Source: DATJFQ01 sp035495555
GTDB taxonomy: Bacteria; Acidobacteriota; Vicinamibacteria; Vicinamibacterales; 2-12-FULL-66-21
Direction of reading: 5' to 3'
Assembly: GCA_035495555.1 (NCBI GenBank)
Contig: DATJFQ010000041.1
Span: 92,365-156,364 of the forward strand
DNA: 64,000 bases
Shown: piece by piece, positions 29,499 to 37,298 of the stretch
Layout: every line of letters starts with the position of its first letter
How positions within the stretch are numbered: the first letter of the stretch is position 1
Position numbers and translations under genes: made by a program
The notes under the pieces: generated by a model
The model's input: the letters and a program-made list of their open reading frames with translations, nothing else
What the model was told of the DNA's origin: nothing
Database searches by the model: none

Positions 29499-29784
29499 GA
29501 ATCCTCCAATGCAGACAGGTGTGGTTGATGAGTGGCCCCGCCCGCGTGCATCCTGCACAAAGCGAGAGGTCGGGCACCTTGTGAAAGTGAGTGGCGGAGC
29601 CGACGGCCCTCAGGGCAAAGCTGCCGCCATCACGACGCGTGCGAGGTGGGGACTGCGTAAGACGTTGGGAGCAAGCGACTTCGACGGTCCGTCGCCCTCA
29701 CCCGCACTCTCGTGCACCTTTCCGAGACGATGGAGCGAGCAACTGCGGTTGCGTGCACTCGACGTCCGGGCGCAGGCGATGTGA

Positions 29785-29790
29785 GACAAT
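29785..29790 (+). promoter_or_regulatory. candidate -10 element (GACAAT) for the receiver protein gene
   Basis: GACAAT lies 13 bp before the ATG at 29804; no good -35 is visible. The 305-bp gap 29499-29803 otherwise holds only a small dyad, GTGCA-TCC-TGCAC (29546-29558), and no gene I can support. Confidence 0.25.
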
Positions 29791-29803
29791 AGCTGTTCAC
29801 CCG

Positions 29804-30205
29804 ATGGCCAATACCTCAGGCGGCGCGTCCAGCGGTCTGTCCGTGCTCGTCGTCGACGACAACCGTGATTCGGCGGAGATGCTCCAGGTGCTGCTCAGCA
29901 TGCTTGGGCACAGCGTCGCCGTGGCGCACACCGGCCGCAGTGCGATCGATACGGTCGTCGAGACGAATCCGCATGTCGTGCTGCTCGATATCGGCTTGCC
30001 CGATATGAGCGGCTATGAGGTGGCGCGCGAGATCCGCTCATCGAATGCGGCGCCGGTGCGGCTGATTGCCTTGACGGGTTGGGGGCAGGAAGAAGTGGCG
30101 CGGCAGGCGGCGGACGCCGGGTTCGATCAGCACCTTACGAAACCGGCCGATCCGGCAGTACTCGAGCGGATTCTCAGCGAGATCGCATCTTCAGTGGTGC
30201 GATAG
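29804..30205 (+). CDS. single-domain response regulator (receiver only)
   Basis: The product is 133 residues. It has the acidic pair VVDDN, the phospho-acceptor Asp in VVLLDIGLPD, the switch Thr in ALTGWG and the Lys in HLTKPAD. The ALTGWGQEE...AGFDQHLTKPAD pattern is that of receiver domains attached to hybrid histidine kinases, so it may be a phosphorelay intermediate. No output domain or adjacent kinase is present. The N-terminal Ser/Gly-rich 10 residues are a short tail. Confidence 0.88.
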   Translation: MANTSGGASSGLSVLVVDDNRDSAEMLQVLLSMLGHSVAVAHTGRSAIDTVVETNPHVVLLDIGLPDMSGYEVAREIRSSNAAPVRLIALTGWGQEEVARQAADAGFDQHLTKPADPAVLERILSEIASSVVR

Positions 30206-30206
30206 A

Positions 30207-30280
30207 CAACTACACAACTGCACAACTGCCAACGACCCAAGGCGTTCGAGCATTTACGCCTTGGGTGTTTGTGTAGTTGT
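30207..30280. terminator. nested inverted repeat, bidirectional terminator candidate
   Basis: An inner perfect 11-bp stem, ACCCAAGGCGT (30235-30245) and ACGCCTTGGGT (30256-30266), sits inside an outer pair ACAACTACACAA and TTGTGTAGTTGT. It lies between the converging receiver and Asp-box genes. The outer arm shares AACTACACAACT-type sequence with the element at 54647-54744. Confidence 0.65.
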
Positions 30281-30290
30281 GTTTGTGCAC

Positions 30291-33200
30291 TCAGCGCGTG
30301 AGCGCTGCAATCTGCCGCGTGAGCGCTTCGTACCGCGCGAGCGCTTCTTCGACAGTCTTGACCGCCTGCGCGGAAATTGGTCCGGCGCCTTCCTGCGTCA
30401 GTCTGTAGACGCCCTGTAATTCGGCGCTGACCGATGCGAGCGTCGGCTGGGCGGTGCGAGCGGCACCTCGCCCGCGGCCGCGTCCCTCTCCGCCGGATCC
30501 CGCAAGGGCTGCCAGTTGGTCGGCCCGCTGTGAGTCGCCCCCGGATCGAGCCCGCTGCTCCGCTGCTGCAATCTGTCCCTTCGCGTGTTCGAGATCCGCG
30601 GACGCGTCGTAAACGCGCTTCGCCAACGCGAACTGATGCGCAATCGTCGCCGCGGTTGATTTGACCCGCGGGTCCATCTTCACCGTCAGCGGCTGCGCCA
30701 ACGCCTGGCCGTTCACGGTGAGCTTCACTGTGTACGTCCCCGGAACAACCCAGGGCCCGCGGGGTTCCGCGGGCGTGTTGTGCGGCGTCGCCGAGATTGG
30801 GTACGACGGCAGCGCGCCGGGCAGCATCGGATAATGGAGGTCCCACACGAATCGATGCAGGCCCGCGTCCGCCGCGAGGATCTGCGTCGGCCGGATCCAG
30901 TACCGCGGCGTGTTCCCGATGTCGCGAATCTCCGGGGCTTTCTCGTCGCTGCTGAAGCGCCGGATCGTCTTCCCTGCGGGGTCGAGCACCTCCAGGGTGA
31001 CGACGCCGTCGGCGGGCTGCGGCAGGTAGTAGTTGATGATGGCGCCGTCCGGCGGATTCTGCCCTGCCGGTTCGTCGACCGGCAGCGGCGTATCGGTGTA
31101 CTTGCTCCAGTCGAAGCGGATGGCGGTCTGCGGCTTGAACAGGTGCGCCGTCGCCGGCTGCGCGCCGGCGGCCGCAAGCTGCCGCAGCGGGGTCACGTCG
31201 TCGAGGATCCAGAACCCCCGGCCGTGCGTGCCCGCAATCAGATCGTCATCTTTGATCATGACATCCCGAATCGACGTCGCCGGCATGTTGACCCGCAGCG
31301 ACTGCCAGTGGTCACCGTCGTCCAAAGATACGTACGTCTCCGTCTCGGTTCCCGCGAACAGCAGCCCTTTTTGCTTCGGATCCTCCTTGACCGAATTGAC
31401 GACGGTGCCGTCGGCGATGCCGGTGACGATCTCCGTCCACGTCTTCCCGCCGTCGCGCGTGCGGTAGATATGCGGATGCAGTTCGTCGAGGCGGAAGGTG
31501 TTAATCGCCGCATAGGCGCCGAGCGGGTTCGTATGGGAGGCGTCCATCATCGACACCTTCGCCCAGGCCTTCAGTTGCGGCGGCGTCACGTCCGTCCAGT
31601 TCTTGCCGCCATCGGCTGTCGTCTGGATCAGGCCGTCGTCAGTCCCTGCCCAAATGCGGTTGGGATCCGTGTATCCCGGCGCAATGGTATAGATAACGCC
31701 CTTCTGCGAGACGCGCGCCGCGGGCGAGTCCTTGAAGATGCCGACGTTGGGCGGAACTTCCCATGTGTTCCGCGTGAGATCCGGACTGATTACCGTCCAG
31801 CCCTGCAGGCCACCCGTCGTGGTCTTCCAGAGCTGATTCGAGGCGAAGTAGAGGATGTGCGGATCGATCGGCGAGAACACCAGCGGCTGCGTCCGAACGG
31901 TTCGATACTCGCCGCTCTGGCCGCCCATACCTGGCCGTGGCGAGACATCGATGACGTTGCCGGTCCTGCGATCGTACCGCGTCACCTTGCCGCCGTAGAC
32001 GATGTCGGGGTTCAGCGGATCGGGTGCGACGTAGCCGTATTCCTCGACGCCGACAGGATGCCAGTCGCGGAACGTGATTCGGCCGTCGTCGCTGCGGCTC
32101 GCGACGCACGCGGACCCGCTCTCCTGCTGGCCGCCGCAGACGCGATACGGGAACGCGTTGTCGGCGCTCACGTGATAGAACTGCGCCGTCGGCTGGTTGT
32201 ACCACGTGCTCCAGGTGTTTCCGCCGTTCACGGTCACGACGGCCCCCTGGTCGGATCCGATGATCAGGATGTTCGTGTCGTCGGGATTGATCCAGATGCG
32301 GTGGTAGTCGTCGCCGCCGGGCGCACCGCGCAGTGAACTGAACGTCCTGCCTCCATCCACCGACTTCCACGCGACGATGCTGGCGGTGTAGACGATGTCC
32401 GGGTTCTTCGGATCGACTTTGACTTCCGCGAAATCATCTCCACGCGTCACCACGAGATCGTTGTCCGTTGCCTTGCGCCAGCTCTGGCCGGCGTCGTCGG
32501 AACGATAGAGTCCGCCGTTCTGGCGCGCCTCGACGGCGGCGTACATCCGCCGCGGATCGCTTGGCGCAATCGTGATCCCGATCCGGCCGAGCCCCTGCTC
32601 GAACGTGGGCAGTCCGTTCGTCAAGGGATGCCACGTGTCGCCGCTGTCGTTCGATTCGAAGAGACCGCTGTTGGGCCCGGTGAACACGCCGTTTTCCCAC
32701 GGGCCCTGTCGTGCCTCCCAGAGCACTGCGTAGATGTGATTCGCGTTCGACGGATCTATGGCCAGGTCGACGGCCCCTGTGTTCTCGTCCTTGTACAGAA
32801 CCTTCTTGAAGGACTGGCCGCCGTCCATGGATCGGAAGACTCCCCGCTCCTCGTTCGGTCCGTACGGATGTCCCAGCACGGCGACGAACAGGCGATCCGC
32901 GTTGCGCGGGTCGACCACGATTTGCGGGATCTGCTGCCCGTCGCGAAGTCCCAGGTGCGTCCAGGACTTGCCCGCATCGGTCGATTTGTAAATGCCGTCG
33001 CCCGTCGAGAGATCCGGCCGCTGCAACCCTTCGCCGCTTCCGACGTAAATGACGTTGGGATCCGACGGCGCCACGGCAATTGCGCCGACGGACCCGGTCG
33101 GCGCGTCGTCGAAGATCGGTTGCCACGTGGTGCCGTAGTCCGTCGATCTCCACACGCCGCCGTTGACGGCGCCGATGTAAAACACGTTCGGCTGGCCCGG

Positions 33201-33401
33201 CACACCTGTCGCAGATTTCGTGCGGCCTCCGCGGAACGGACCGATCTGGCGCCAGTGGAGTTCGGCGAACAACCCCTTGCTCGAGGTGTCGCGGAGCGGC
33301 GCGGCGCCAGGGGATTGCTGCCCGACCGCCGCCAGGCCGGCGGCGCAGGCACAGCCGAGCAGAGTGACGAAGACTCGATGTTGAAGTGATTGGTCGCGCA
33401 T
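30291..33401 (-). CDS. large secreted Asp-box (BNR / sortilin-VPS10-like) beta-propeller protein
   Basis: The product is 1036 residues with an N-terminal signal peptide. It then carries many Asp-box motifs (S-x-D-x-G-x-x-W/F, for example RSTDYGTTW, KSTDAGKSW, RSDDAGQSW, RTRDGGKTW), consistent with two seven-blade propellers, and a C-terminal beta-sandwich plus helical segment. Annotation pipelines often label these glycosyl hydrolases; the fold is shared with sialidases and xyloglucanases, but catalytic residues cannot be assigned here. A TATCTT -10-like element lies 15 bp before the ATG. It is divergent from a smaller Asp-box protein and related to the protein at 60626. Confidence 0.85.
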   Translation of the reverse strand: MRDQSLQHRVFVTLLGCACAAGLAAVGQQSPGAAPLRDTSSKGLFAELHWRQIGPFRGGRTKSATGVPGQPNVFYIGAVNGGVWRSTDYGTTWQPIFDDAPTGSVGAIAVAPSDPNVIYVGSGEGLQRPDLSTGDGIYKSTDAGKSWTHLGLRDGQQIPQIVVDPRNADRLFVAVLGHPYGPNEERGVFRSMDGGQSFKKVLYKDENTGAVDLAIDPSNANHIYAVLWEARQGPWENGVFTGPNSGLFESNDSGDTWHPLTNGLPTFEQGLGRIGITIAPSDPRRMYAAVEARQNGGLYRSDDAGQSWRKATDNDLVVTRGDDFAEVKVDPKNPDIVYTASIVAWKSVDGGRTFSSLRGAPGGDDYHRIWINPDDTNILIIGSDQGAVVTVNGGNTWSTWYNQPTAQFYHVSADNAFPYRVCGGQQESGSACVASRSDDGRITFRDWHPVGVEEYGYVAPDPLNPDIVYGGKVTRYDRRTGNVIDVSPRPGMGGQSGEYRTVRTQPLVFSPIDPHILYFASNQLWKTTTGGLQGWTVISPDLTRNTWEVPPNVGIFKDSPAARVSQKGVIYTIAPGYTDPNRIWAGTDDGLIQTTADGGKNWTDVTPPQLKAWAKVSMMDASHTNPLGAYAAINTFRLDELHPHIYRTRDGGKTWTEIVTGIADGTVVNSVKEDPKQKGLLFAGTETETYVSLDDGDHWQSLRVNMPATSIRDVMIKDDDLIAGTHGRGFWILDDVTPLRQLAAAGAQPATAHLFKPQTAIRFDWSKYTDTPLPVDEPAGQNPPDGAIINYYLPQPADGVVTLEVLDPAGKTIRRFSSDEKAPEIRDIGNTPRYWIRPTQILAADAGLHRFVWDLHYPMLPGALPSYPISATPHNTPAEPRGPWVVPGTYTVKLTVNGQALAQPLTVKMDPRVKSTAATIAHQFALAKRVYDASADLEHAKGQIAAAEQRARSGGDSQRADQLAALAGSGGEGRGRGRGAARTAQPTLASVSAELQGVYRLTQEGAGPISAQAVKTVEEALARYEALTRQIAALTR

Positions 33402-33473
33402 GGCTGATCCGCCACAAGATATCAGGGTTCAGCCGCGCGCGATTCGGGTTAACGTATCCCCATAGGAGACAGC

Positions 33474-34589
33474 ATGAGCGGAGTTCGTGTTCTCGCAGGC
33501 ACGCGCAAGGGCGCCTTCATTCTGACGTCCGACGGCGCACGCAAGCAGTGGGACGTCAAAGGCCCGTATTTCGGCGGCTGGGAGATGTACCACATCAAGG
33601 GTTCTCCGGTCGATTCGAACCGCATCTACGCCTCGCAGTCGAGCGGCTGGTTCGGCCAGACCATGCAGCGCTCCGACGATGGCGGGAAGACGTGGGTGCC
33701 GATCGGCAACAAGTTCGTCTACGACGGTGTGCCCGGCACCCATCAGTGGTACGACGGAACGCCGCATCCCTGGGAGTTCAAGCGCGTCTGGCATCTCGAG
33801 CCATCGCTGACGGATCCCGATCTCGTCTACGCCGGTGTCGAAGACGCCGCAATTTTCAGGAGTACCGACGGCGGGATGACGTGGGCGGAGATGCCGGGAT
33901 TGCGCGGCCACGGGTCCGGCCCTCGATGGCAGCCCGGCGCGGGTGGTCTCTGCCTGCACACCATCCTGCTCGACCCGCAGAAGGCTCAGCGGATGTTCAT
34001 CGCCATCTCTGCGGCCGGCGCGTTTCGGACGGATGACGGCGGCGACACGTGGACGGCAATCAACCAGGGGCTCCGGTCGCAGTACATTCCGGACCCCAAC
34101 GCGGAGGTCGGCCACTGCGTGCACCGCCTCGCGCTGCATCGCTCGCGTCCCGACACGCTCTTCATGCAGAAACACTGGGACGTGATGCGCACCGACAACG
34201 CCGGCGATCGGTGGACCGAAGTCAGCGGCAATCTGCCGACCGACTTCGGGTTCGTCATCGACGTGCACGCGCACGAACCTGAAACGATTTACGTCGTCCC
34301 GATCAAGAGCGATTCCGAGCACTATCCACTCGACGGCGCGCTTCGGGTTTATCGCAGCCGCACGGGCGGGAACGAATGGGAGCCGTTGACCAGGGGACTG
34401 CCCCAGGAGAACTGTTTCGTAAACGTGCTCCGCGACTCGATGTCGATCGATCAGCTCGACCCCTGCGGGATCTATTTCGGGACGACGGGTGGACAGGTAT
34501 ACGCGTCCGATAACGGCGGTGATTCCTGGACGGCGATCGTTCACGATCTCCCGCCGGTGCTGTCGGTCGAGGTGCAGACGCTGTCATGA
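33474..34589 (+). CDS. cytoplasmic-type Asp-box (sialidase-like) beta-propeller protein
   Basis: The product is 371 residues with no signal peptide. Asp-box motifs include RSDDGGKTW, RSTDGGMTW, RTDDGGDTW and ASDNGGDSW, giving a single propeller. The ATG at 33474 follows TAGGAG. The last codon overlaps the MoaD/ThiS-like gene start (ATGA), implying coupled translation. Unlike its two large relatives in this window it appears cytosolic. No catalytic assignment is possible from sequence. Confidence 0.85.
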   Translation: MSGVRVLAGTRKGAFILTSDGARKQWDVKGPYFGGWEMYHIKGSPVDSNRIYASQSSGWFGQTMQRSDDGGKTWVPIGNKFVYDGVPGTHQWYDGTPHPWEFKRVWHLEPSLTDPDLVYAGVEDAAIFRSTDGGMTWAEMPGLRGHGSGPRWQPGAGGLCLHTILLDPQKAQRMFIAISAAGAFRTDDGGDTWTAINQGLRSQYIPDPNAEVGHCVHRLALHRSRPDTLFMQKHWDVMRTDNAGDRWTEVSGNLPTDFGFVIDVHAHEPETIYVVPIKSDSEHYPLDGALRVYRSRTGGNEWEPLTRGLPQENCFVNVLRDSMSIDQLDPCGIYFGTTGGQVYASDNGGDSWTAIVHDLPPVLSVEVQTLS

Positions 34590-34882
34590 TTCGCGTGGTG
34601 CTGCCGCCGCACCTGAAAGTGCTTGCGCACGTTCAGGACGAAGTGCTGCTCCACGTCGAGGATCCGCCGACGATTGGGTCGATCCTCGACGCCGTCGAGA
34701 GCCAGTATCCGATGCTGGCCGGTACCATCCGCGATCACGTCACGCACAAGCGGCGCCCGTTCGTGCGGTTTTTCGCGTGCGAGGAAGACCTGTCGCACGT
34801 GTCTTCGGACACGGTCGTTCCGGCTGCGGTCATCGCCGGCAAGGAACCGTTCCTGATCGTTGGCGCGCTTGCCGGTGGGTAA
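34586..34882 (+). CDS. MoaD/ThiS-like beta-grasp protein with C-terminal Gly-Gly
   Basis: The product is 98 residues. It resembles small ubiquitin-like sulfur carriers: an N-terminal strand (IRVVLPPHLK), the TIGSILDAVESQYP helix and a terminal ...GALAGG. In MoaD and ThiS the last Gly is thiocarboxylated by an E1-like enzyme, but no moeB, thiF or molybdopterin gene is nearby. It is translationally coupled to the Asp-box protein (4-bp overlap). Whether it carries sulfur or conjugates to proteins is unknown. Confidence 0.8.
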   Translation: MIRVVLPPHLKVLAHVQDEVLLHVEDPPTIGSILDAVESQYPMLAGTIRDHVTHKRRPFVRFFACEEDLSHVSSDTVVPAAVIAGKEPFLIVGALAGG

Positions 34883-36296
34883 ACGCGCGCGCGTCGCGCT
34901 GGCCACGGCGATCTTTCTCGTCATCTGGGGGCTCACGACACACGGAAAGCACTCCGTGAGCGGCGACGAGCCCCATTACCTGATGGTCGCGCAGAGTCTG
35001 CTGTCTGACGGCGACCTCGATCTCCGGAACAACTACCGGGACGACCAGGGCCGGCTGTTCGGAGCGGCCGGACTCCAGCCGGAACTGCACGCGAGGCCGG
35101 CCCTCGACGGACGTCTCCTCCCTGTTCACGACATCGGACTGCCAATCCTGTTGCTGCCCGCGTACGCGGCTGCGCGTGGCCTGGCGAGCGTCGCACCGCC
35201 GGCAACGCTCGCGCGCTTCCGAATGACCCCGGGGCTGTTCGCCTATTCGCTCGTGTCGCTCGTGATCGCGGCGTTGTTCACCCTTTCCGCCGTCGTCACC
35301 GCCACGGCGCTTGGACAGCAGGGCGTCTCGAACCGGGCCTCGATGGTGGCCGTTCTCGCCGTGTGGCTCACCGCACCGCTCCTCTCGAACTCGTTTCTCG
35401 TGTTCCCGGAGGCGGTCGCGCTGGCGGTGACGGCGTGGACCGTTTACGCCTGCGGCGGTGTCCGGAATTCGCGCTGGCGGGGATCCGACTGGCTCCTTGT
35501 CGCCGCGTTGGGCGCGCTCCCGTGGGTGCATCGGAAATACGCGCTGTATGCCTGCGCGTTGCTCGCCGTCATGGTGTGGAAACGTCGGGGCAATCCGAAG
35601 CAGCGTTCACGGCTCGCGGGCGTCGTCGCGTTGTACGCGATCCCGCAAGCCGCTCTGGCCTGGTGGACATACCGGCACTGGGGCAATCTGGCCGGACCGA
35701 TCGCGCTGGATCGATTGCCGTTTTCACGGGACGCGGTGGCGCACGGCCTGCTCGGGACCTTCTTCGATCGTGAGAATGGTCTGCTCTGGTGGGCGCCGGC
35801 GTACGCGGTGCTCCCGGCAGTGTGGTGGGTCAGAGGAAAAGAGGGCCTGCCGTGGCTCGCGCCGGTGATCGCGCTCATCGTTCCAGGCGCAGCGCACGAT
35901 CAATGGTGGGGCGGCTTCTCGCCCGCGGCGCGGTTTCTCGTTCCGCTCGCGCCTGTCGTGTGCGTCGTGAGCGTCCCGGCGCTCGTTCGCCGCCGCTGGG
36001 TTCGCGCCACAGCGGTCGGGCTGCTGGTGCCACAACTCCTCATCGCCGCTTACGGGTGGCAGCGCCCACGGCTCTTGTGGCCCGTGGGCGACGGCCACAA
36101 CCGCATCCTCGAGAGGCTGGCGCCGTGGCTGAACGCCTGGACGCCGTCGCTCCGAACGATGACTGAGCACGCCTGGAGTCGCGCGTTCGAGCTGCTGGCC
36201 GGCGTCGTCGTTCTGAATCTGCTGCTCGTCCTCGCCGCTCAGCGCGATCTCGCCCCGCCGGCAGAGGCGCCCGTCTCTCCAACCAATCGACGATAG
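34875..36296 (+). CDS. multi-pass membrane protein, GT-C-like glycosyltransferase
   Basis: The product is about 473 residues with roughly ten membrane segments. The first external loop has SGDEPHYLMVAQSLL, the Asp/Glu pair and context typical of GT-C (PMT/ArnT-type) lipid-linked sugar transferases. I use GTG 34875, which overlaps the MoaD-like gene; TTG 34860 is equally possible and no ribosome binding site decides. Its 3' end overlaps the convergent gene at 36239 by 58 bp. Confidence 0.7.
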   Translation: MGKRARVALATAIFLVIWGLTTHGKHSVSGDEPHYLMVAQSLLSDGDLDLRNNYRDDQGRLFGAAGLQPELHARPALDGRLLPVHDIGLPILLLPAYAAARGLASVAPPATLARFRMTPGLFAYSLVSLVIAALFTLSAVVTATALGQQGVSNRASMVAVLAVWLTAPLLSNSFLVFPEAVALAVTAWTVYACGGVRNSRWRGSDWLLVAALGALPWVHRKYALYACALLAVMVWKRRGNPKQRSRLAGVVALYAIPQAALAWWTYRHWGNLAGPIALDRLPFSRDAVAHGLLGTFFDRENGLLWWAPAYAVLPAVWWVRGKEGLPWLAPVIALIVPGAAHDQWWGGFSPAARFLVPLAPVVCVVSVPALVRRRWVRATAVGLLVPQLLIAAYGWQRPRLLWPVGDGHNRILERLAPWLNAWTPSLRTMTEHAWSRAFELLAGVVVLNLLLVLAAQRDLAPPAEAPVSPTNRR

Positions 36297-37294
36297 AAAC
36301 TCCAGAGCAGGTTCGTGTGCGTGTACTGCGCCGATTCCGGCAGATTCGTCGGCGTAATCGACGCGCCTGTGCGCGAAACCGCCCAACTCTGGACGATGAT
36401 CTGGTCCGGAAGATCCGCGGACGTCGGGAACGCCTCGGCGATTGCGTTCACGAGACGTCCGGCGTCGAGCGCATACAGCGCGTCGGCGTCTCCGTTGTTG
36501 CCCCAGACGATGACGCCGAACTTCAGGCCGGCAGCGGCGCAGGCCGTTCTCAGCCGGCGCATGTCGGCGGTCACGTCGACGTGGACCTGCCGCACTGCGT
36601 TCAGGTCGATGTCGAGGTGCAGGAACACGGGCGCGGCATTCCGCGTGCGCAGGAGATCGAGCATCGTCTCGATCTCGCTCTCGCTCGAGACCGGATACGC
36701 CTCGATCAACCCGATCTGCACCGAGGGGCGCGCCGCACGCACGCCGCTCATATACACCGCCACGCGATCTGCCGTCGGCTCGAGCGCGGGCCCCCCGCAG
36801 GCCGGCGCGCGTCCTGATGCGAACGGCTCGTCCATCGCGAGATAGCTCACGATCCCGCCGGCGCGCTCGACCGCGCCGATAGAGGCCAGCGTATCAGCAA
36901 TGGACGTGTTCATCCCGCTGGCGTCGGCCGTGCAGTAGTACTCCTTCACGGCCGGTTCTTCGATCGCGATCTTCTTGCCCCAGCGGACGAGCGTGCGGAA
37001 GGCGCCGGCATTTGCAAGCGCGGTGTAGCTGTTGGGGCCGACGACGGCCGGGGCCGGCGTCTGCGTGTGCTGCTGATAGAACTTGAATACGGAGAAGAGC
37101 TGGCGCGCGTGCGGCCACTCTTCTGGGCGCTGGAACAGGTCGACGTAGTCGATGCTGCCCGGACTCGGGGTGAACCACACGCGATCGGGCGTGAAGGCCG
37201 CGCGCACGTTTCCCCCCCCGGCCGACAGCAGCATGAGCAGGAGCACCGCCGCGAGCAGCGAGCCCTGAGTCCAACGGTGCGAGTGTTCGGCCAC
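36239..37294 (-). CDS. secreted TIM-barrel glycosidase-like protein
   Basis: The product is about 351 residues. It has a signal peptide (hydrophobic LLAAVLLLMLLS), then alternating strand/helix units with AIEEPAVKEYY, YLAMDEPFASG and FLHLDIDLN, in the style of a TIM-barrel hydrolase; the DEP motif could carry an acid residue. I place the start at GTG 37294, because its leader matches that of the upstream gene in protein and DNA. It lies 4 bp after that gene's stop and ends the glycan operon. No characterised family is recognised. Confidence 0.7.
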   Translation of the reverse strand: MAEHSHRWTQGSLLAAVLLLMLLSAGGGNVRAAFTPDRVWFTPSPGSIDYVDLFQRPEEWPHARQLFSVFKFYQQHTQTPAPAVVGPNSYTALANAGAFRTLVRWGKKIAIEEPAVKEYYCTADASGMNTSIADTLASIGAVERAGGIVSYLAMDEPFASGRAPACGGPALEPTADRVAVYMSGVRAARPSVQIGLIEAYPVSSESEIETMLDLLRTRNAAPVFLHLDIDLNAVRQVHVDVTADMRRLRTACAAAGLKFGVIVWGNNGDADALYALDAGRLVNAIAEAFPTSADLPDQIIVQSWAVSRTGASITPTNLPESAQYTHTNLLWSFYRRLVGETGASAGGARSR

Positions 37295-37298
37295 CGGA

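Noticed and set aside
34860..34874. TTG start for the GT-C-like gene
   Set aside because: Neither TTG 34860 nor GTG 34875 has a ribosome binding site; I used GTG as the commoner start, but the choice is not decisive.
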